Assembly: GCA_016707445.1 (NCBI GenBank)
Contig: JADJHR010000001.1
Coordinates: 310,001-374,000 of the forward strand
DNA from: Rubrivivax sp.
GTDB taxonomy: Bacteria; Pseudomonadota; Gammaproteobacteria; Burkholderiales; Burkholderiaceae_C
Length of the DNA: 64,000 nucleotides
Reading direction: 5' to 3'
Each line of letters opens with the position of its first letter. Within the stretch, counting starts at the first letter, position 1. Below are positions 28,546 to 38,054 of the stretch, one piece after another. The notes below the pieces were generated by a model. The model had not been told where the DNA came from, ran no database searches, and saw only the letters and a list, made by a program, of their open reading frames with translations. The position numbers and the translations under genes are program-made.

Positions 28546-29049
28546 TCAGCCGCCACCCGGCAGGCCCGCCTTCCAGGCCAGTGCCCAGAGCCATAAGTCA
28601 TTGTCGATGCGCTCAAGAAAGCGCGGCTTGTGCAAGGGTGACACCAGGAAGTTCAGGGCCTCCAGCTGATGGAATGTCCGCTCGAAACCGTCAGGCAGGC
28701 CCGAGGTGCCCTTGCCGGACTTCTTGAACACGTCCACCGCCATCTGGTAGATGTCGCGGTGCCACCTGGCTGCTTCAGCCTCCAGGTACTTGCCGCGTTC
28801 ATGCAGGTGATTCCAGGCGTGAAAGAACTCGTCGGCCAAGGTGGCCAAATCAGGGGTAGCTGCCGGCAGCGTGATGCCTGCGGTTGGGCTGAATCGGCCC
28901 AGCGTGTGCTTGTCGTGCTTTAGCTTGATCTCCATTGCGCGCAGTGCCGCCCGGAAGCTTTCGTACTCCCCTTTGGAGACCACAAGTCCCGTGCCGGGGT
29001 ACGGATCGGTCAGTCGACTGAATGTCAGGGGCGGGCCTTGGATTGGCAT
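28546..29049 (-). CDS. Hypothetical protein
   Basis: 167 residues from the ATG before PIQGPPLTFSRL. Upstream in-frame sequence looks non-coding. No family is recognised. It is soluble, without signal or TM segment, and helical, with ATLADEFFHAWNHLHERGKYLEAEAARWH in the middle and an unusual Trp-rich end (NDLWLWALAWKAG). It lies opposite telA, with 191 bp between their stops. Codon use looks like that of the neighbours, which supports it as a real gene. Confidence 0.6.
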   Translation of the reverse strand: MPIQGPPLTFSRLTDPYPGTGLVVSKGEYESFRAALRAMEIKLKHDKHTLGRFSPTAGITLPAATPDLATLADEFFHAWNHLHERGKYLEAEAARWHRDIYQMAVDVFKKSGKGTSGLPDGFERTFHQLEALNFLVSPLHKPRFLERIDNDLWLWALAWKAGLPGGG

Positions 29050-29415
29050 GGTGGGCCTCCGTGTCTGCGCAAGGTCGAACGAGCATAACGAATGGCCGTC
29101 GAGCCTGGAACAGCCCGAAGTCAGGCGGGTCCATCGGAAGTGGGACGTCAACCGGCACGGCGTCGCCTGCCTTTGAGTGCAGTCGACCCTCCTGGACTCG
29201 CGGTATTGACCCTCTGCTGACGGCGCGCCAGCCGATCTGGTGTCCGAAGAGCAGACAGTGAGGTGGTCGCTGCTTGGCATGCGGCGACAGCCTCGTCGGC
29301 CTCGTGCGGCAACGGGCCACGGTGGACGCGTTGCGCACCCGCCAAGGCGCAGTGGTTGGTCCTGAAGTACCGACTGGCCAGCCCATTGCAATCCTTCGCG
29401 GCCGCACCAGCAGCC
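29050..29415. other. Gap without recognised gene
   Basis: 366 bp between the start of the 167-residue gene and the stop of the exported protein gene. Frames here are short or lack codon bias. I see no hairpin terminator, repeat or RNA gene. The promoter of the minus-strand hypothetical gene probably lies just above 29050. Confidence 0.5.
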
Positions 29416-30423
29416 TCAGCGGCAAACCGCCAACGGCACCAACACGGCCTGAGTGCCACAGTGCGGCAGCACCGCCGCGCGCTGAACGGCCTCGACCGTG
29501 CGGGCGAGCAGGCCCTGGATTTCGGCGACCGCTGCGCTGTCGTAGCCGACGATGTAGCCCTGGTTGACCTGGCTCGTGGACGCCAGACTGAACTCGGTCG
29601 CCTGCAGGTGGCGCTCGGCGGTAGCGATGTCCGGCGCCACGGCCGCACGCTGGCGCTGCACGGCGTCGCGACGCAGCGCCAGCACTTCGCTCTCGCGCGC
29701 CATCATCAAGGGCAGCATCTTCGCGGCGTAGGCCTCCCACTGCGCTTGGCAGCGTTTGTCGCAGCCAGGGTTGTCCCACTCCATGCCCGGCTTGGGAACG
29801 TCCACCGTCAGCTTGCGGGCACGCACACGCTGCACCGCATTTTCGGTGTCAACCCACAGCACGCCGTGGCGCTCGAAGCGCTGCAGCCGCTGTTGGGCGT
29901 AGACCATGCCGGCCTCGGCCGCAGCGCGTGCGGCCGGCTTGTCCTTCTCCATTGCCGCGGCCTGGTTGACGAAGCGCCGGTCGTTGTTCAAGGGCTGCGA
30001 CATGCGTTGCGCCATCGCCATCTGCTCGGCCGGCGTCATGCGGCGCATGCGGTCCTGCACCTGTTGTGCGTAGGCCGGGTCTGTCTGCAAACGCTGCACG
30101 TCGATGCCCTCGTCCTTTAGACCGCGCAGCATGTTGTCGGTGACGACCTGTCCTTGGTCGACGTTGGTACGGCCTTGCGCGGCCGCGATGCGCTGCATCG
30201 CCTGCTGATGCTGAGCAATGGCCGCCTGCAGCTGCAGCAGCGCGGGGTGCACGATGCGGCCGGTCTTGTCGACCCAAGTGGCAGCCTGCTCGGCGCTGGC
30301 CGGCAATTCGGGCAAGGCCTTGAGCAGCGCCGCCACCGACTCGGGGGCCTGCGCCTGCGCACCGGCGCTGAAGGCAGCTGTCGCAGCAGCCGTCGCAAGG
30401 AGCAATGAGGTGAAGATCTTCAT
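29416..30423 (-). CDS. Exported hypothetical protein
   Basis: 335 residues from ATG 30423. The signal peptide MKIFTSLLLATAAATAAFSAGAQA predicts cleavage after AQA. The mature protein is Gln/Ala-rich and helical, with GMEWDNPGCDKRCQAQWEAYAAKMLP in the centre and a Cys near each end of the C-terminal half. No known family is recognised. It starts 14 bp after the fibronectin-type lipoprotein gene, so the two are an operon and may form a periplasmic pair. Confidence 0.7.
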   Translation of the reverse strand: MKIFTSLLLATAAATAAFSAGAQAQAPESVAALLKALPELPASAEQAATWVDKTGRIVHPALLQLQAAIAQHQQAMQRIAAAQGRTNVDQGQVVTDNMLRGLKDEGIDVQRLQTDPAYAQQVQDRMRRMTPAEQMAMAQRMSQPLNNDRRFVNQAAAMEKDKPAARAAAEAGMVYAQQRLQRFERHGVLWVDTENAVQRVRARKLTVDVPKPGMEWDNPGCDKRCQAQWEAYAAKMLPLMMARESEVLALRRDAVQRQRAAVAPDIATAERHLQATEFSLASTSQVNQGYIVGYDSAAVAEIQGLLARTVEAVQRAAVLPHCGTQAVLVPLAVCR

Positions 30424-30437
30424 GCGGATGAGTCCGT

Positions 30438-32171
30438 TCAAAGTTGTGAGCCCAGCGCCCAGTCCCAGGCGATGTCGTTGACCACCGCGTTGCCGGTGAT
30501 GGAGCTGCCGTTGCCGTCGACCGTGCCTTCCACGAGCAAGCGCCCGGGCACGTCGAAGGCAACGCTGCCGCTGCCCTGGCCCGGGCAGCTGCCGGTGAGC
30601 GTGTTGCGCCAGACGCTGCCCACGTCCAGCGTGTAACGCGGCGGGTTGACGATGCGGTCGATCACCAGCGCACCCGGCGGCAGCACCGCGCTGGACGGCG
30701 ACACGCTGCCGGTGCAGGTGATCTCGATCACGCCCAGACCCTGTGTTCCGTTCGCGGTGAAGCGCGAGTCATTGCCCTGCGGGTCAGGGGCCCATACCGC
30801 CTGTATCGGCAGGCTGAAGGCCAGGCCGCCACCCGCCGCCGAAAGCGTGCCGCGCGCGATGCCGGTCCACACCGGTTCCTTGACGGTGACGCTGGCGGTC
30901 ACCGTGACGGTGCGGCCAGTTTGCTGGTTCGTGCTGACGAAGCTGACCAGCACCGGGTTGACATCGGGCACACGCGCTGGCGCCCGGTAGGTGGCGCCCA
31001 GCGTGGCGCGCGGGGTCACCGTGCCGCTGGCAGCGTCACCGCCTTCTTGCGCAAACACATACCAGCGTCGCGAATAACCCGGCTTGCTGTTCTCGAAGGG
31101 CACGGTCGTGGCGCCAATCAGCGGCATGGGTATGCAGCCATAAACGTCGTCAGCTACGCACACCGTGCCGATGACGCCGCGTGTGTAGGCATAGGGCACA
31201 AAAACCTGGCTCTCGCCAAGCTTGAGCGTGGCCTGGCGGGGCGACAGGCAAAAGTCGCGGTAGAGCACGACGCGGAAGTCCAGCGTCACGCTGGCCGCGC
31301 TGCTGCTCAAGCTGCTGGCTGTGGCCAAGGCCGCTGGTGCGGACGTAGGCGCCGGAATTGATGCAGGTGCAGATGCGGGCGCACCGCTGTGCAGCCGGCC
31401 GTCCAGCGCCACGGTCAGCGTGCGCGTGGCCTTGTCCAGCGCCGTCATTGGCAGGGCCAGCCAGCTGCCGTCGGCGCGTTGCAGCGCCACGCCCAGGCCA
31501 TCGGCATCACGTGCCACGGCCTCGGCGTAGCTGACCGTCAATGCCAGCGGCTTGCTCAAGCCGCCGTCCACTTGCAACAGCACGCCGTCAGCGATGCCGT
31601 CGGGCGCCGTGTTGGCGATGGGTTGAAGGCGCACGGCGGTGTCCGCGGCCAGCGCACCGGCCGGCACCTCGATGCTGATGCGCCCGTCAGGCGAAACCAG
31701 GCGGCCACCAATGGCGCCAAGCGGTTGCGCCACCGCGCTGCCCGTGGCCGCGCCCAGCGGCCTGACCAGTACGGCCTCTTCGCCGGTGTCGGCGGTGGTT
31801 TCGGCCTGCTGCGAGGTGCCGTCGGCACGCACGCGGTAGCTGTAGCGCGTGTTGCGCTGCAGCCCGCCGTCGAGGTGGTGCTGGGCCTGCGCGTCCAGCA
31901 CGGCCACCGCCGTCCAGGCGCCGTTGTCCTGCTTGCGCTCCACGGTGTAACCGCTGGCCCCGGCCAGCTTCGTCCAGCCCAGGCTGACCGTGCTGTCGGA
32001 ACTGCCGACGGCCCTGAAACCGTCAGCAAAGGCCACCGTCTGGGGGCCATCACCCGCGCCGGGGCTGACGCCCGGGCTGAGGCTGCTGCCGCCACCGCTG
32101 CAGGCGACGAGTGACCCGAGCAGCAGCAAACAGCTGCCCAACGTGGCAGCGACTCGCTGCATGACTTTCAT
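30438..32171 (-). CDS. Fibronectin type III-like lipoprotein
   Basis: 577 residues. The signal ends in LLGSLVAC (lipobox) followed by a GGGSSLSPG linker. Residues about 48-130 form an FN3 domain (VSLGWTKLAGASGYTVERKQDN, TRYSYRVRADG). Residues about 150-255 look like a ZU5/GAIN-type beta domain (GGRLVSPDGRISIEVPAGALAADTAVRLQPI). An Ala/Ser/Pro-rich linker follows, then Ig-like strands. It is probably surface- or periplasm-exposed, acting in binding; the ligand is unknown. Two further beta regions, one rich in Cys, complete the protein. Confidence 0.8.
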   Translation of the reverse strand: MKVMQRVAATLGSCLLLLGSLVACSGGGSSLSPGVSPGAGDGPQTVAFADGFRAVGSSDSTVSLGWTKLAGASGYTVERKQDNGAWTAVAVLDAQAQHHLDGGLQRNTRYSYRVRADGTSQQAETTADTGEEAVLVRPLGAATGSAVAQPLGAIGGRLVSPDGRISIEVPAGALAADTAVRLQPIANTAPDGIADGVLLQVDGGLSKPLALTVSYAEAVARDADGLGVALQRADGSWLALPMTALDKATRTLTVALDGRLHSGAPASAPASIPAPTSAPAALATASSLSSSAASVTLDFRVVLYRDFCLSPRQATLKLGESQVFVPYAYTRGVIGTVCVADDVYGCIPMPLIGATTVPFENSKPGYSRRWYVFAQEGGDAASGTVTPRATLGATYRAPARVPDVNPVLVSFVSTNQQTGRTVTVTASVTVKEPVWTGIARGTLSAAGGGLAFSLPIQAVWAPDPQGNDSRFTANGTQGLGVIEITCTGSVSPSSAVLPPGALVIDRIVNPPRYTLDVGSVWRNTLTGSCPGQGSGSVAFDVPGRLLVEGTVDGNGSSITGNAVVNDIAWDWALGSQL

Positions 32172-32253
32172 GATTCTCTTCCTCGTGAATCGTTCTGGGA
32201 TGCGGTCTCGGCTGGACCAGAGCTTTGGTCTTTGCGCTGAGGCGCGCAGCGCC

Positions 32254-33018
32254 TCAGACCGTCACCAGCCCGGGCACGGGAGGCTGGCCCAGGGCGCGCG
32301 CCAGCTGCGCCCAACGGCGTTCGTCCAGCTGCGTGCGGGCGCCGCCCAGCATCGCCTCGAAGGCCGGTGGCGGCGCTTTGCCGCGCATGTCGCTGAACAC
32401 GGCTACCAGTTCCGGCACGCTCAGCGCCGCGGCCATCCAGCGCACCGCATGGCCCATCTCGGCCGGCGCAATGCTGGCTACCAGGCGGTCGTGAATGGCG
32501 ACCAGCTCTTCGTCGCTGTACAGCGCCCAGAGTGTGGTGTTGCCGCGCGTTTCCTCCACCTGCATGTGCATCAGGTTCTCGCCGATGAAGGCGGCCAGGT
32601 GGCGGTACAGACTCAGCGCCAGTTGCGGGCGATGTTCGTCGTGCGCGTGGCGCAGGGAAGAGACCTCGTCTTCGAGGTTGCGGATGGCCTCCTGGTGCTC
32701 GACGTGGTCGTCGGCGGTCTGGCGTGCGCCGCCCGGCTGGCGCGCCTCGATGGCGGTGTGCACGAAGTCGTTTTCGTGCTGCAGGTGGCCGCGCAGCGTG
32801 GCCAGCAGGCTCTCAACGTCGTCAAGCACAGCGTTGCGTTCGACGTCTTCGCTTGCATCCAACGCGCCCATGCGGTGCAGCGTGTGCGCCATGCACTGGC
32901 GCAGCGCCTTGTGGATCGCACAGTACATGTCGAAGCGCGGTGCCTTCGAGGGCATGCCCGGTGCGGTGACGGAAATGGCGGCCTGGGTGTGGCCGGGGAA
33001 GGTGGTGTCGTGGTTCAT
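32254..33018 (-). CDS. Hemerythrin domain-containing protein
   Basis: 254 residues from ATG 33018. The His/Glu spacing matches a hemerythrin four-helix bundle: HKALRQCMAH, HLQHENDFVH, HVEHQEAIRNLED and HMQVEE, providing diiron ligands. Such domains bind O2 or handle NO, peroxide or iron. The C-terminal ~75 residues (DRLVASIAPAEMGHAVRWMAAALSVPELV) are an extension seen in a subset of the family. The 236-bp spacer to the LuxR regulator suggests separate transcription on the same strand. No redox partner is nearby. Confidence 0.85.
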   Translation of the reverse strand: MNHDTTFPGHTQAAISVTAPGMPSKAPRFDMYCAIHKALRQCMAHTLHRMGALDASEDVERNAVLDDVESLLATLRGHLQHENDFVHTAIEARQPGGARQTADDHVEHQEAIRNLEDEVSSLRHAHDEHRPQLALSLYRHLAAFIGENLMHMQVEETRGNTTLWALYSDEELVAIHDRLVASIAPAEMGHAVRWMAAALSVPELVAVFSDMRGKAPPPAFEAMLGGARTQLDERRWAQLARALGQPPVPGLVTV

Positions 33019-33179
33019 GGTGGCTTTCGGTTGCGATGGCTGCCGGCGGCTTGCCGGCGTGCTTCGCAGTCTGCGCACCAGGGGGCCACGCGGCATCGCC
33101 CGAACGGGCCATCGCGGCCACGGCGACGGGCCATGCCGCTCTCGCCGCAGGGGAGGATGAGCGGTCGATCAGCGTTCGA

Positions 33180-35945
33180 TCAGCGGCCGTTGCGCCAGGC
33201 GGCGGCCTGGCCGCGTGAACTCAGGCCCAGCTTGTCGAGGATGTTGGCGACATGCCGTTTCACCGTGTGCGGGCTGATGTCCAGCGCACGCGCGATGAGC
33301 TTGTTGCTGTCGCCGGCGGCGATGCGTTCCAGCACCTCGCTCTCGCGCTGGCTGAGCAGCTCGTCGCCCGTGGCAGGCGCGGCAGCCGGCGTGCGTCGTT
33401 GCAGCGTGGCCGAGAGCAAGGCCGCTGCCTGCAGTTCCTCGCACTGCGTGGGGTTGAGCAGGCCGCCCCAGGGGGCGCCGGCCAGTTCCTGCAGCACCGC
33501 CGGGCCGCACATGAGGGCCTGGCCGCGCACACCTTCGATGATCAGGCGGTCCATCACCGGCGCCACCGCGGCAGCGGCCTCGGGCAGCCGTTTCAGGCGC
33601 AGCAGCACATGGCCGGCGCGCAGCGTGAGATCGGTGCGCTGGCCCATCACGTCCATCTCGTGCAGCTTGGGCAGCAGCAGCTGGAACTGTTCGGCGGCCT
33701 CTTCCCAGCGCCCGGTGGCCGCCGCATAGCGTGCACGCACGGCCCAGGCGCGTGGGTTCCAGGCGGTGTCGTCCTCCAGCGGGTTCTCGCGGATCATGGC
33801 CGCCCAGCCGCGCAGCGCCACCGGTTCGCCGCCCAAGGTGCCGTTCAGGCGCACGCCGTAGATCGCCGTCTGGTGGCGCCAGAAGCGGCGCTGTTCCTCC
33901 GGGGCCTCGTCGTAGCTGGCGATGCGCTCGTCCAGCCGCGCCTGCACCGCGCCGGTGTTGCCGCACATGGCGTCGAGAAACATGTGGAACATGTTCGCCG
34001 ACCACGACAGCTCACCCGACACGGCCAGCCACTTCATGTCTGCTTCGGCTTCGCGCAGGTCGGCCCGCGCGGCTTCGATGCGGCCCGCCCAGAGCGCCTG
34101 GAAGGCACGCAGCACGCGCGTTTCGCCGTGCATCGGCAAGGGCCGCTCGCCGATGCGCGGCAGCACAGCGGCGAGGTAGCGGTCGATCAGGGCCGACATG
34201 CCGGCGATGGTGGTCCAGTTCGTCACCGGCACGCACAGCCACCACAGCAGCAGCTCGTCGCGGCCGGCGAGCAGGCCCAGCAGTTCGGCGTAGCGCGCCG
34301 TCAGCAGCTTGTGCTGGCCGCGGCGGTAACACTGGGAGCAGTCGGCCATCAGCGCCAGCAGGCGCGCTTCGGGCGCCACGTCGTCGCCGCGCAGCGCCTC
34401 GACCAGTTCTTCCACCTCGACATTGCGGTCCAGCGGGTAGAGCGCGTGGGCCAGCATGGCCTGCACACGCTGCAGCTCCGGCACGTCCCCGGCGGCCTGG
34501 GCCAGCCGCACGCCCTGTTCGGCCCAGAGCGCCATCTCTATCCACTGCCAGCGCAGGCCACAAGTGATGGCGGCCAGCCGGCACAGCCTGGCGCTGTGAT
34601 GTGCCAGGGGAAACTGCTCCACCAGGCGCAACACCTCGCCGCCGCCGCCAAGCAGCAGCAGTTCGGGCGCTGCGGCATCGAGTGTGTCTTCGGCCAGCGC
34701 CCAGTCGCCGGCACGCACCAGGTAGCCGACGCGGCGCAGCGCATCGCCTTCGCCAGCCGCTGCACGGCGCAGCAGATCGGGCGCTTCACCCGGCAGGCGC
34801 AGCGCCTGGCGCGCCAGCAGCGCGTCGCGGAAGAGGTCGTGCAGCACCAGGGTGCGCTCCTGCGCGTCCAGCGCCGTGGCGAAGAGGCCGCGCCGTTCGA
34901 TCTCGTCCAACCATTCGGCGGCGCGGCTGTCACCGCTGACGGCGGCGGCGCGGCCGGCGGTCAGCTCGCGCAGCACCGCCACCCGCAGCAAGAAGTCGTG
35001 CAGCGGCGCCGGCAGGTCGTCCAGCACCTCGGCGGCCAGGTAATCGAAAAGGTGGCGGTCGATGAGACGGGCGCTGCCGGCCGCCGATTTGGCGCTGGCC
35101 GCGCCGCCGGAAGCTGGGCCCCCAGAAGCAGCACCGCTGCGGCCGCGCAGCGCCAGCAGCGCCAGGCCCAGGCCGGCTGGCCAGCCGGCCGTGCGCTCGA
35201 AGAGGTCGCTGGCGCGTTCCGTCGCCAGCTCGGCGACGCTGCTGTCGGTCTGTGCTGTGGCGTCACCCGCAAACAGCGCCAGGGCCTCGCTGCGGCTGAA
35301 GCGCAATTCGTCTTGGTTGAACTCAGCCAGGTCGCCACTGGCGCGCAAACGTGCCAGCGCCAGCGGCGGCGGCGTACGGCTGGCCAGCAACAGCGTCCAG
35401 CGCGGCGGCAAGCGTTCGATCAGTGTGTCCAGCAGCGCAAAAGTGCTGCGCGCGCTGGTGCGGTGCAGGTCGTCGAGCACGATCACGCCGCGTGGCACAT
35501 CGCTGTCGGCCAGCGCGTTCAGCAACTCGGCCATGGCGCGCTTCAGGCCGCTGCCGTTCGTGCCGCTGTTCGTGCTGCCCGCGTCCGTACTGCCCGCCAG
35601 CGCCACCAAGGCCTCGGGCGCCGTGCGCCACGGCAGGTCATGCGGCTCCAGCGCGGCCACGAGGCAGGCAAACAGGCGCTCGGCGTCGTCATCGTCGTCC
35701 AGCGAGACCCAGGCGCTGGCCGTGCCCGCGGCCAGCCGCGTGAGCTGCGCACCGAGTGCGGTGGTCTTGCTGAAGCCCGCGGGGGCCTGCAGCAGCACCA
35801 CGCGGTGGGTGGCCAGCGCCTGAGCGATGGCGTCGTCCAGCTGCGTGCGCGGCAGGCGCGACAGGCGCAGGCGGGGCGGCTGGATCTTGGCAGCGGGAAA
35901 GCGCAGGGTGTCCATGGGTGGCGGCAGTGTTTTCGCGGCAGACAT
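33180..35945 (-). CDS. LuxR-family regulator, MalT-like ATPase
   Basis: 921 residues from the ATG before SAAKTLPPP; ATG 35960 is an alternative. It is a large STAND-type activator. A P-loop APAGFSKTT (an unusual Ser in place of the usual Gly before Lys) follows the QLDDAIAQAL entry, then VIVLDDLHR as Walker B. A helical TPR-like sensor region fills the middle. The C-terminal LuxR HTH (LLSQRESEVLERIAAGDSNKLIARAL, ISPHTVKRHVANILDKLGLSSR) binds DNA. It is divergent from the small secreted-protein gene at 36149, which is a likely target. The P-loop change could weaken ATP binding. Confidence 0.9.
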   Translation of the reverse strand: MSAAKTLPPPMDTLRFPAAKIQPPRLRLSRLPRTQLDDAIAQALATHRVVLLQAPAGFSKTTALGAQLTRLAAGTASAWVSLDDDDDAERLFACLVAALEPHDLPWRTAPEALVALAGSTDAGSTNSGTNGSGLKRAMAELLNALADSDVPRGVIVLDDLHRTSARSTFALLDTLIERLPPRWTLLLASRTPPPLALARLRASGDLAEFNQDELRFSRSEALALFAGDATAQTDSSVAELATERASDLFERTAGWPAGLGLALLALRGRSGAASGGPASGGAASAKSAAGSARLIDRHLFDYLAAEVLDDLPAPLHDFLLRVAVLRELTAGRAAAVSGDSRAAEWLDEIERRGLFATALDAQERTLVLHDLFRDALLARQALRLPGEAPDLLRRAAAGEGDALRRVGYLVRAGDWALAEDTLDAAAPELLLLGGGGEVLRLVEQFPLAHHSARLCRLAAITCGLRWQWIEMALWAEQGVRLAQAAGDVPELQRVQAMLAHALYPLDRNVEVEELVEALRGDDVAPEARLLALMADCSQCYRRGQHKLLTARYAELLGLLAGRDELLLWWLCVPVTNWTTIAGMSALIDRYLAAVLPRIGERPLPMHGETRVLRAFQALWAGRIEAARADLREAEADMKWLAVSGELSWSANMFHMFLDAMCGNTGAVQARLDERIASYDEAPEEQRRFWRHQTAIYGVRLNGTLGGEPVALRGWAAMIRENPLEDDTAWNPRAWAVRARYAAATGRWEEAAEQFQLLLPKLHEMDVMGQRTDLTLRAGHVLLRLKRLPEAAAAVAPVMDRLIIEGVRGQALMCGPAVLQELAGAPWGGLLNPTQCEELQAAALLSATLQRRTPAAAPATGDELLSQRESEVLERIAAGDSNKLIARALDISPHTVKRHVANILDKLGLSSRGQAAAWRNGR

Positions 35946-36148
35946 CGGGGCCCGTGCCATGAAGTGTGCCGGATGACCACGGCAGGCTGAAGCCCCCGCA
36001 TGGCCCGTCGCGGGCACTGGCGATGGCTCCTTCGGGTGACGCCGCGCAGCGGGCGGAAAAACACACTGCCGGCCATGCCGCTGGCCCTCAGCACGCGGCT
36101 TGGCACCTCTGCCTTCAGCCCCTGCCCTCACCACCAGAAACCCGCACC

Positions 36149-36448
36149 ATGAAACCTTCATTCAGCACCAGCGCAACCCTGCTCTGCGCCGCCCTGGGCA
36201 GTTCTGCTCAGGCCTACACCCTTGACTTCGGCCGCAGCGCCGCAGAACCCCTGGTTGCCTGCACCACCACCAGCGGCGTGTGTAGCACCTTCAGCCGACT
36301 GCAGCAAACCTATGGCGATGTTGCCGGCGTTGTCGACGTCACCACGCACTCGGCCGACGGCCAGGTGCTGACCTGGTGGAACGACCACTACAACGACCTC
36401 TACGGCGTGGTCTTCAACAACTGCTACAGAGCCGCCGCACCAGCCTGA
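36149..36448 (+). pseudogene. Truncated secreted protein, PEP-CTERM-like N-terminus
   Basis: A signal peptide (MKPSFSTSATLLCAALGSSAQA) precedes a mature start YTLDFG and the block QTYGDVAGVVDVTT, then WWNDHYNDLYGVVFNN, as in N-terminal parts of secreted PEP-CTERM-type proteins. The frame stops at 36446-36448. The same frame then continues with DLVPQAAGTAVNLSQLDIGGYR, which fits the family, so the stop is probably a mutation. Homology ends near 36510, where an MFS transporter fragment begins. The C-terminal sorting signal is missing, so this is a dead gene. It is divergent from the MalT-like regulator. Confidence 0.6.
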
Positions 36449-36506
36449 GTGGACCTGGTGCCGCAGGCAGCGGGCACGGCCGTGAACCTGAGCCAGCTCG
36501 ACATCG

Positions 36507-37542
36507 GTGGCTATCGCGGTGTTCACAGTCGCGTCCGTGTTGTGCGCACTCTCTCCATCGCTGCCGTGGCTGGTCGCTGCACGCTTCCTCCAGGGTCTCG
36601 GGGCGGCGGCGATCCTGGCACTCGGCATGGCGTTGCTGCGCCTCGTGGTTCCTCAGCACCAGCTCGGCGCGCAGGCTCGACGCCGTCAGCATGGCGCTGA
36701 ACGTCGGGGCCCTGGCGTCACTGGTGGTCGGCGCGGAAGTGCTGATCACCGCGCCGGCGATCGCCGCCGTCCGGCTCGCCGCGGCGGCCCTCGGCCTGAC
36801 CATATTGGTTCGTCGGGAGAAGCGCAGCGAAACGCCCTTGATCCCGCTCGACCTGCTGCGTGCCAACTCCTTCCGCACGTCGGTGATCGCCTCGATGTGT
36901 TGCTTTGCCGGCGTCACCATGGGCTTGTTCGCGCTGCCGTTTCATCTGCAGCACGGCCTTGGCCGGGACACGCAGACGACCGGGCTTTACATGACCGCAT
37001 GGCCGTTGACCGTGGCCATCGTGGCCCCTCCCCTCTGGCGGGCCGGCTTGCCAATCGTGTCGCGACCGGCCGGGTATGTGCTGCAGGCGGCGTCGGTCTT
37101 GCCGTCGGGCTCGCCGCCGCCGCGCTGTGGCCGCTCGAAGGCGACCTGCTGCCGCTGGTGCCGCTCACCATGTTGTGTGGCCTGGGGTCGGCCTCTTTCA
37201 GGTTCCGAACAACCGCAACATGCTCCTTTCGACAGCGCCCGAAAGAAGCGGCGCAGCAGGGGGCATGCAGGCCAGCGCCAGATTGGCGGGCCAGACCGCA
37301 GGTGGCGTCGCCATGAGCCTGCTCTTCACCGTGGCCTCCGCCGAGGCGGCACCGAGAATTGGGCTTGCGCTGGGCGCGCTATTGTGAGCGCTGCGGCGGT
37401 GTTCGACGACATCGAGACCGTCATTCCCGCGGCCGAACGCGAGGCCTTCATGGCCCGCTACAAGGCTGCGGCCGGGCTGGCCATCGAAGCGCTGAACGCG
37501 GCGCCGCCGACGATCGCCCCGGGTGCGCGCGTGCGCGCTTGA
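36507..37542 (+). pseudogene. Degenerate DHA2-type MFS transporter
   Basis: Pieces of a drug/proton antiporter-like membrane protein occur in order but in different frames. They read AVFTVASVLCALSPSLPWLVAARFLQG, then ALNVGALASLVVGAEVLITAPA, LRANSFRTSVIASMCCF, LPFHLQHGLGRDTQTTGLY, LPLVPLTMLCGLGSASF, RNMLLSTAPERSGAAGGMQ and DDIETVIPAAEREAFMARYKAA. At least four frame changes are needed, and the first TM helices are missing. This is a real pseudogene. It is fused to the truncated secreted gene at about 36507-36515. Confidence 0.8.
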
Positions 37543-37739
37543 GTCAGCGTTGAGGGGCCAACGACGATGCGCCGGTGCCGCTTGGCGACGATGGCCACCG
37601 GTCAAGCTGGCAGCACCCGCGCCGGCTGTCGGCTTCGTGGCGCATCCTGGGTTTCAGGCTCACGGTCAGCAGGAGGCGCTCACGAGGGGCGGCATTCTGG
37701 CCGGCCAGGTCTTGAAGAATCGCTGACGCTTGGATGAGG
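37543..37739. other. Gap without recognised gene
   Basis: 197 bp between the MFS pseudogene and the toxin gene. It has only short frames and no hairpin with a T-run. Confidence 0.4.
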
Positions 37740-38054
37740 CTACTGGTAGTCCTGTTCGCGCTGGTGACGTGCGCCGATCACCAGTACCAGTTCCGGGGTG
37801 CGAATGTCGAAGCGAAGGACGTACCCAGTAGCGCCGAACGGAACGATGAGTTCGCGCAACGTCGGGCGAGCGCCTACCTTCCGGTAGCTATAGGGGGTCG
37901 TTGAGAGGTGGCTGGTGGCCACCAAACGAATGAGCTCGAGGGCCTCGTCAGCGCGCATTGCCTCTTCAACCGTTTCGGCACGATCGAGCAAGAAGTCGAA
38001 CAGTCGATTCAGATCCGCCTCTGCCTCGGGAGTGAACTCAACCTTGAACGTCAT
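37740..38054 (-). CDS. RelE/ParE-family toxin
   Basis: 104 residues from the ATG 38054 before TFKVEFTPEAEADL. It has the family layout: the first strand FKVEFTPEAEADLNRLFDFLLDR, then LSTTPYSYRK, PTLRELIVPFGATGYVLRFDI and the C-terminal strand LVLVIGARHQREQDYQ. These are ribosome-dependent mRNA nucleases (RelE) or gyrase inhibitors (ParE). The His-Gln-Arg-Glu-Gln-Asp tail resembles ParE-type more than RelE. Its ATG overlaps the antitoxin stop (ATGA), so the antitoxin is made first. It sits in a decayed accessory island, typical for such modules. Confidence 0.9.
   Translation of the reverse strand: MTFKVEFTPEAEADLNRLFDFLLDRAETVEEAMRADEALELIRLVATSHLSTTPYSYRKVGARPTLRELIVPFGATGYVLRFDIRTPELVLVIGARHQREQDYQ

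Noticed and set aside
34600..35990. Plus-strand frame of about 900 codons opposite the MalT-like gene
   Set aside because: Antisense shadow with Gln/His/Arg bias and no recognisable domain.
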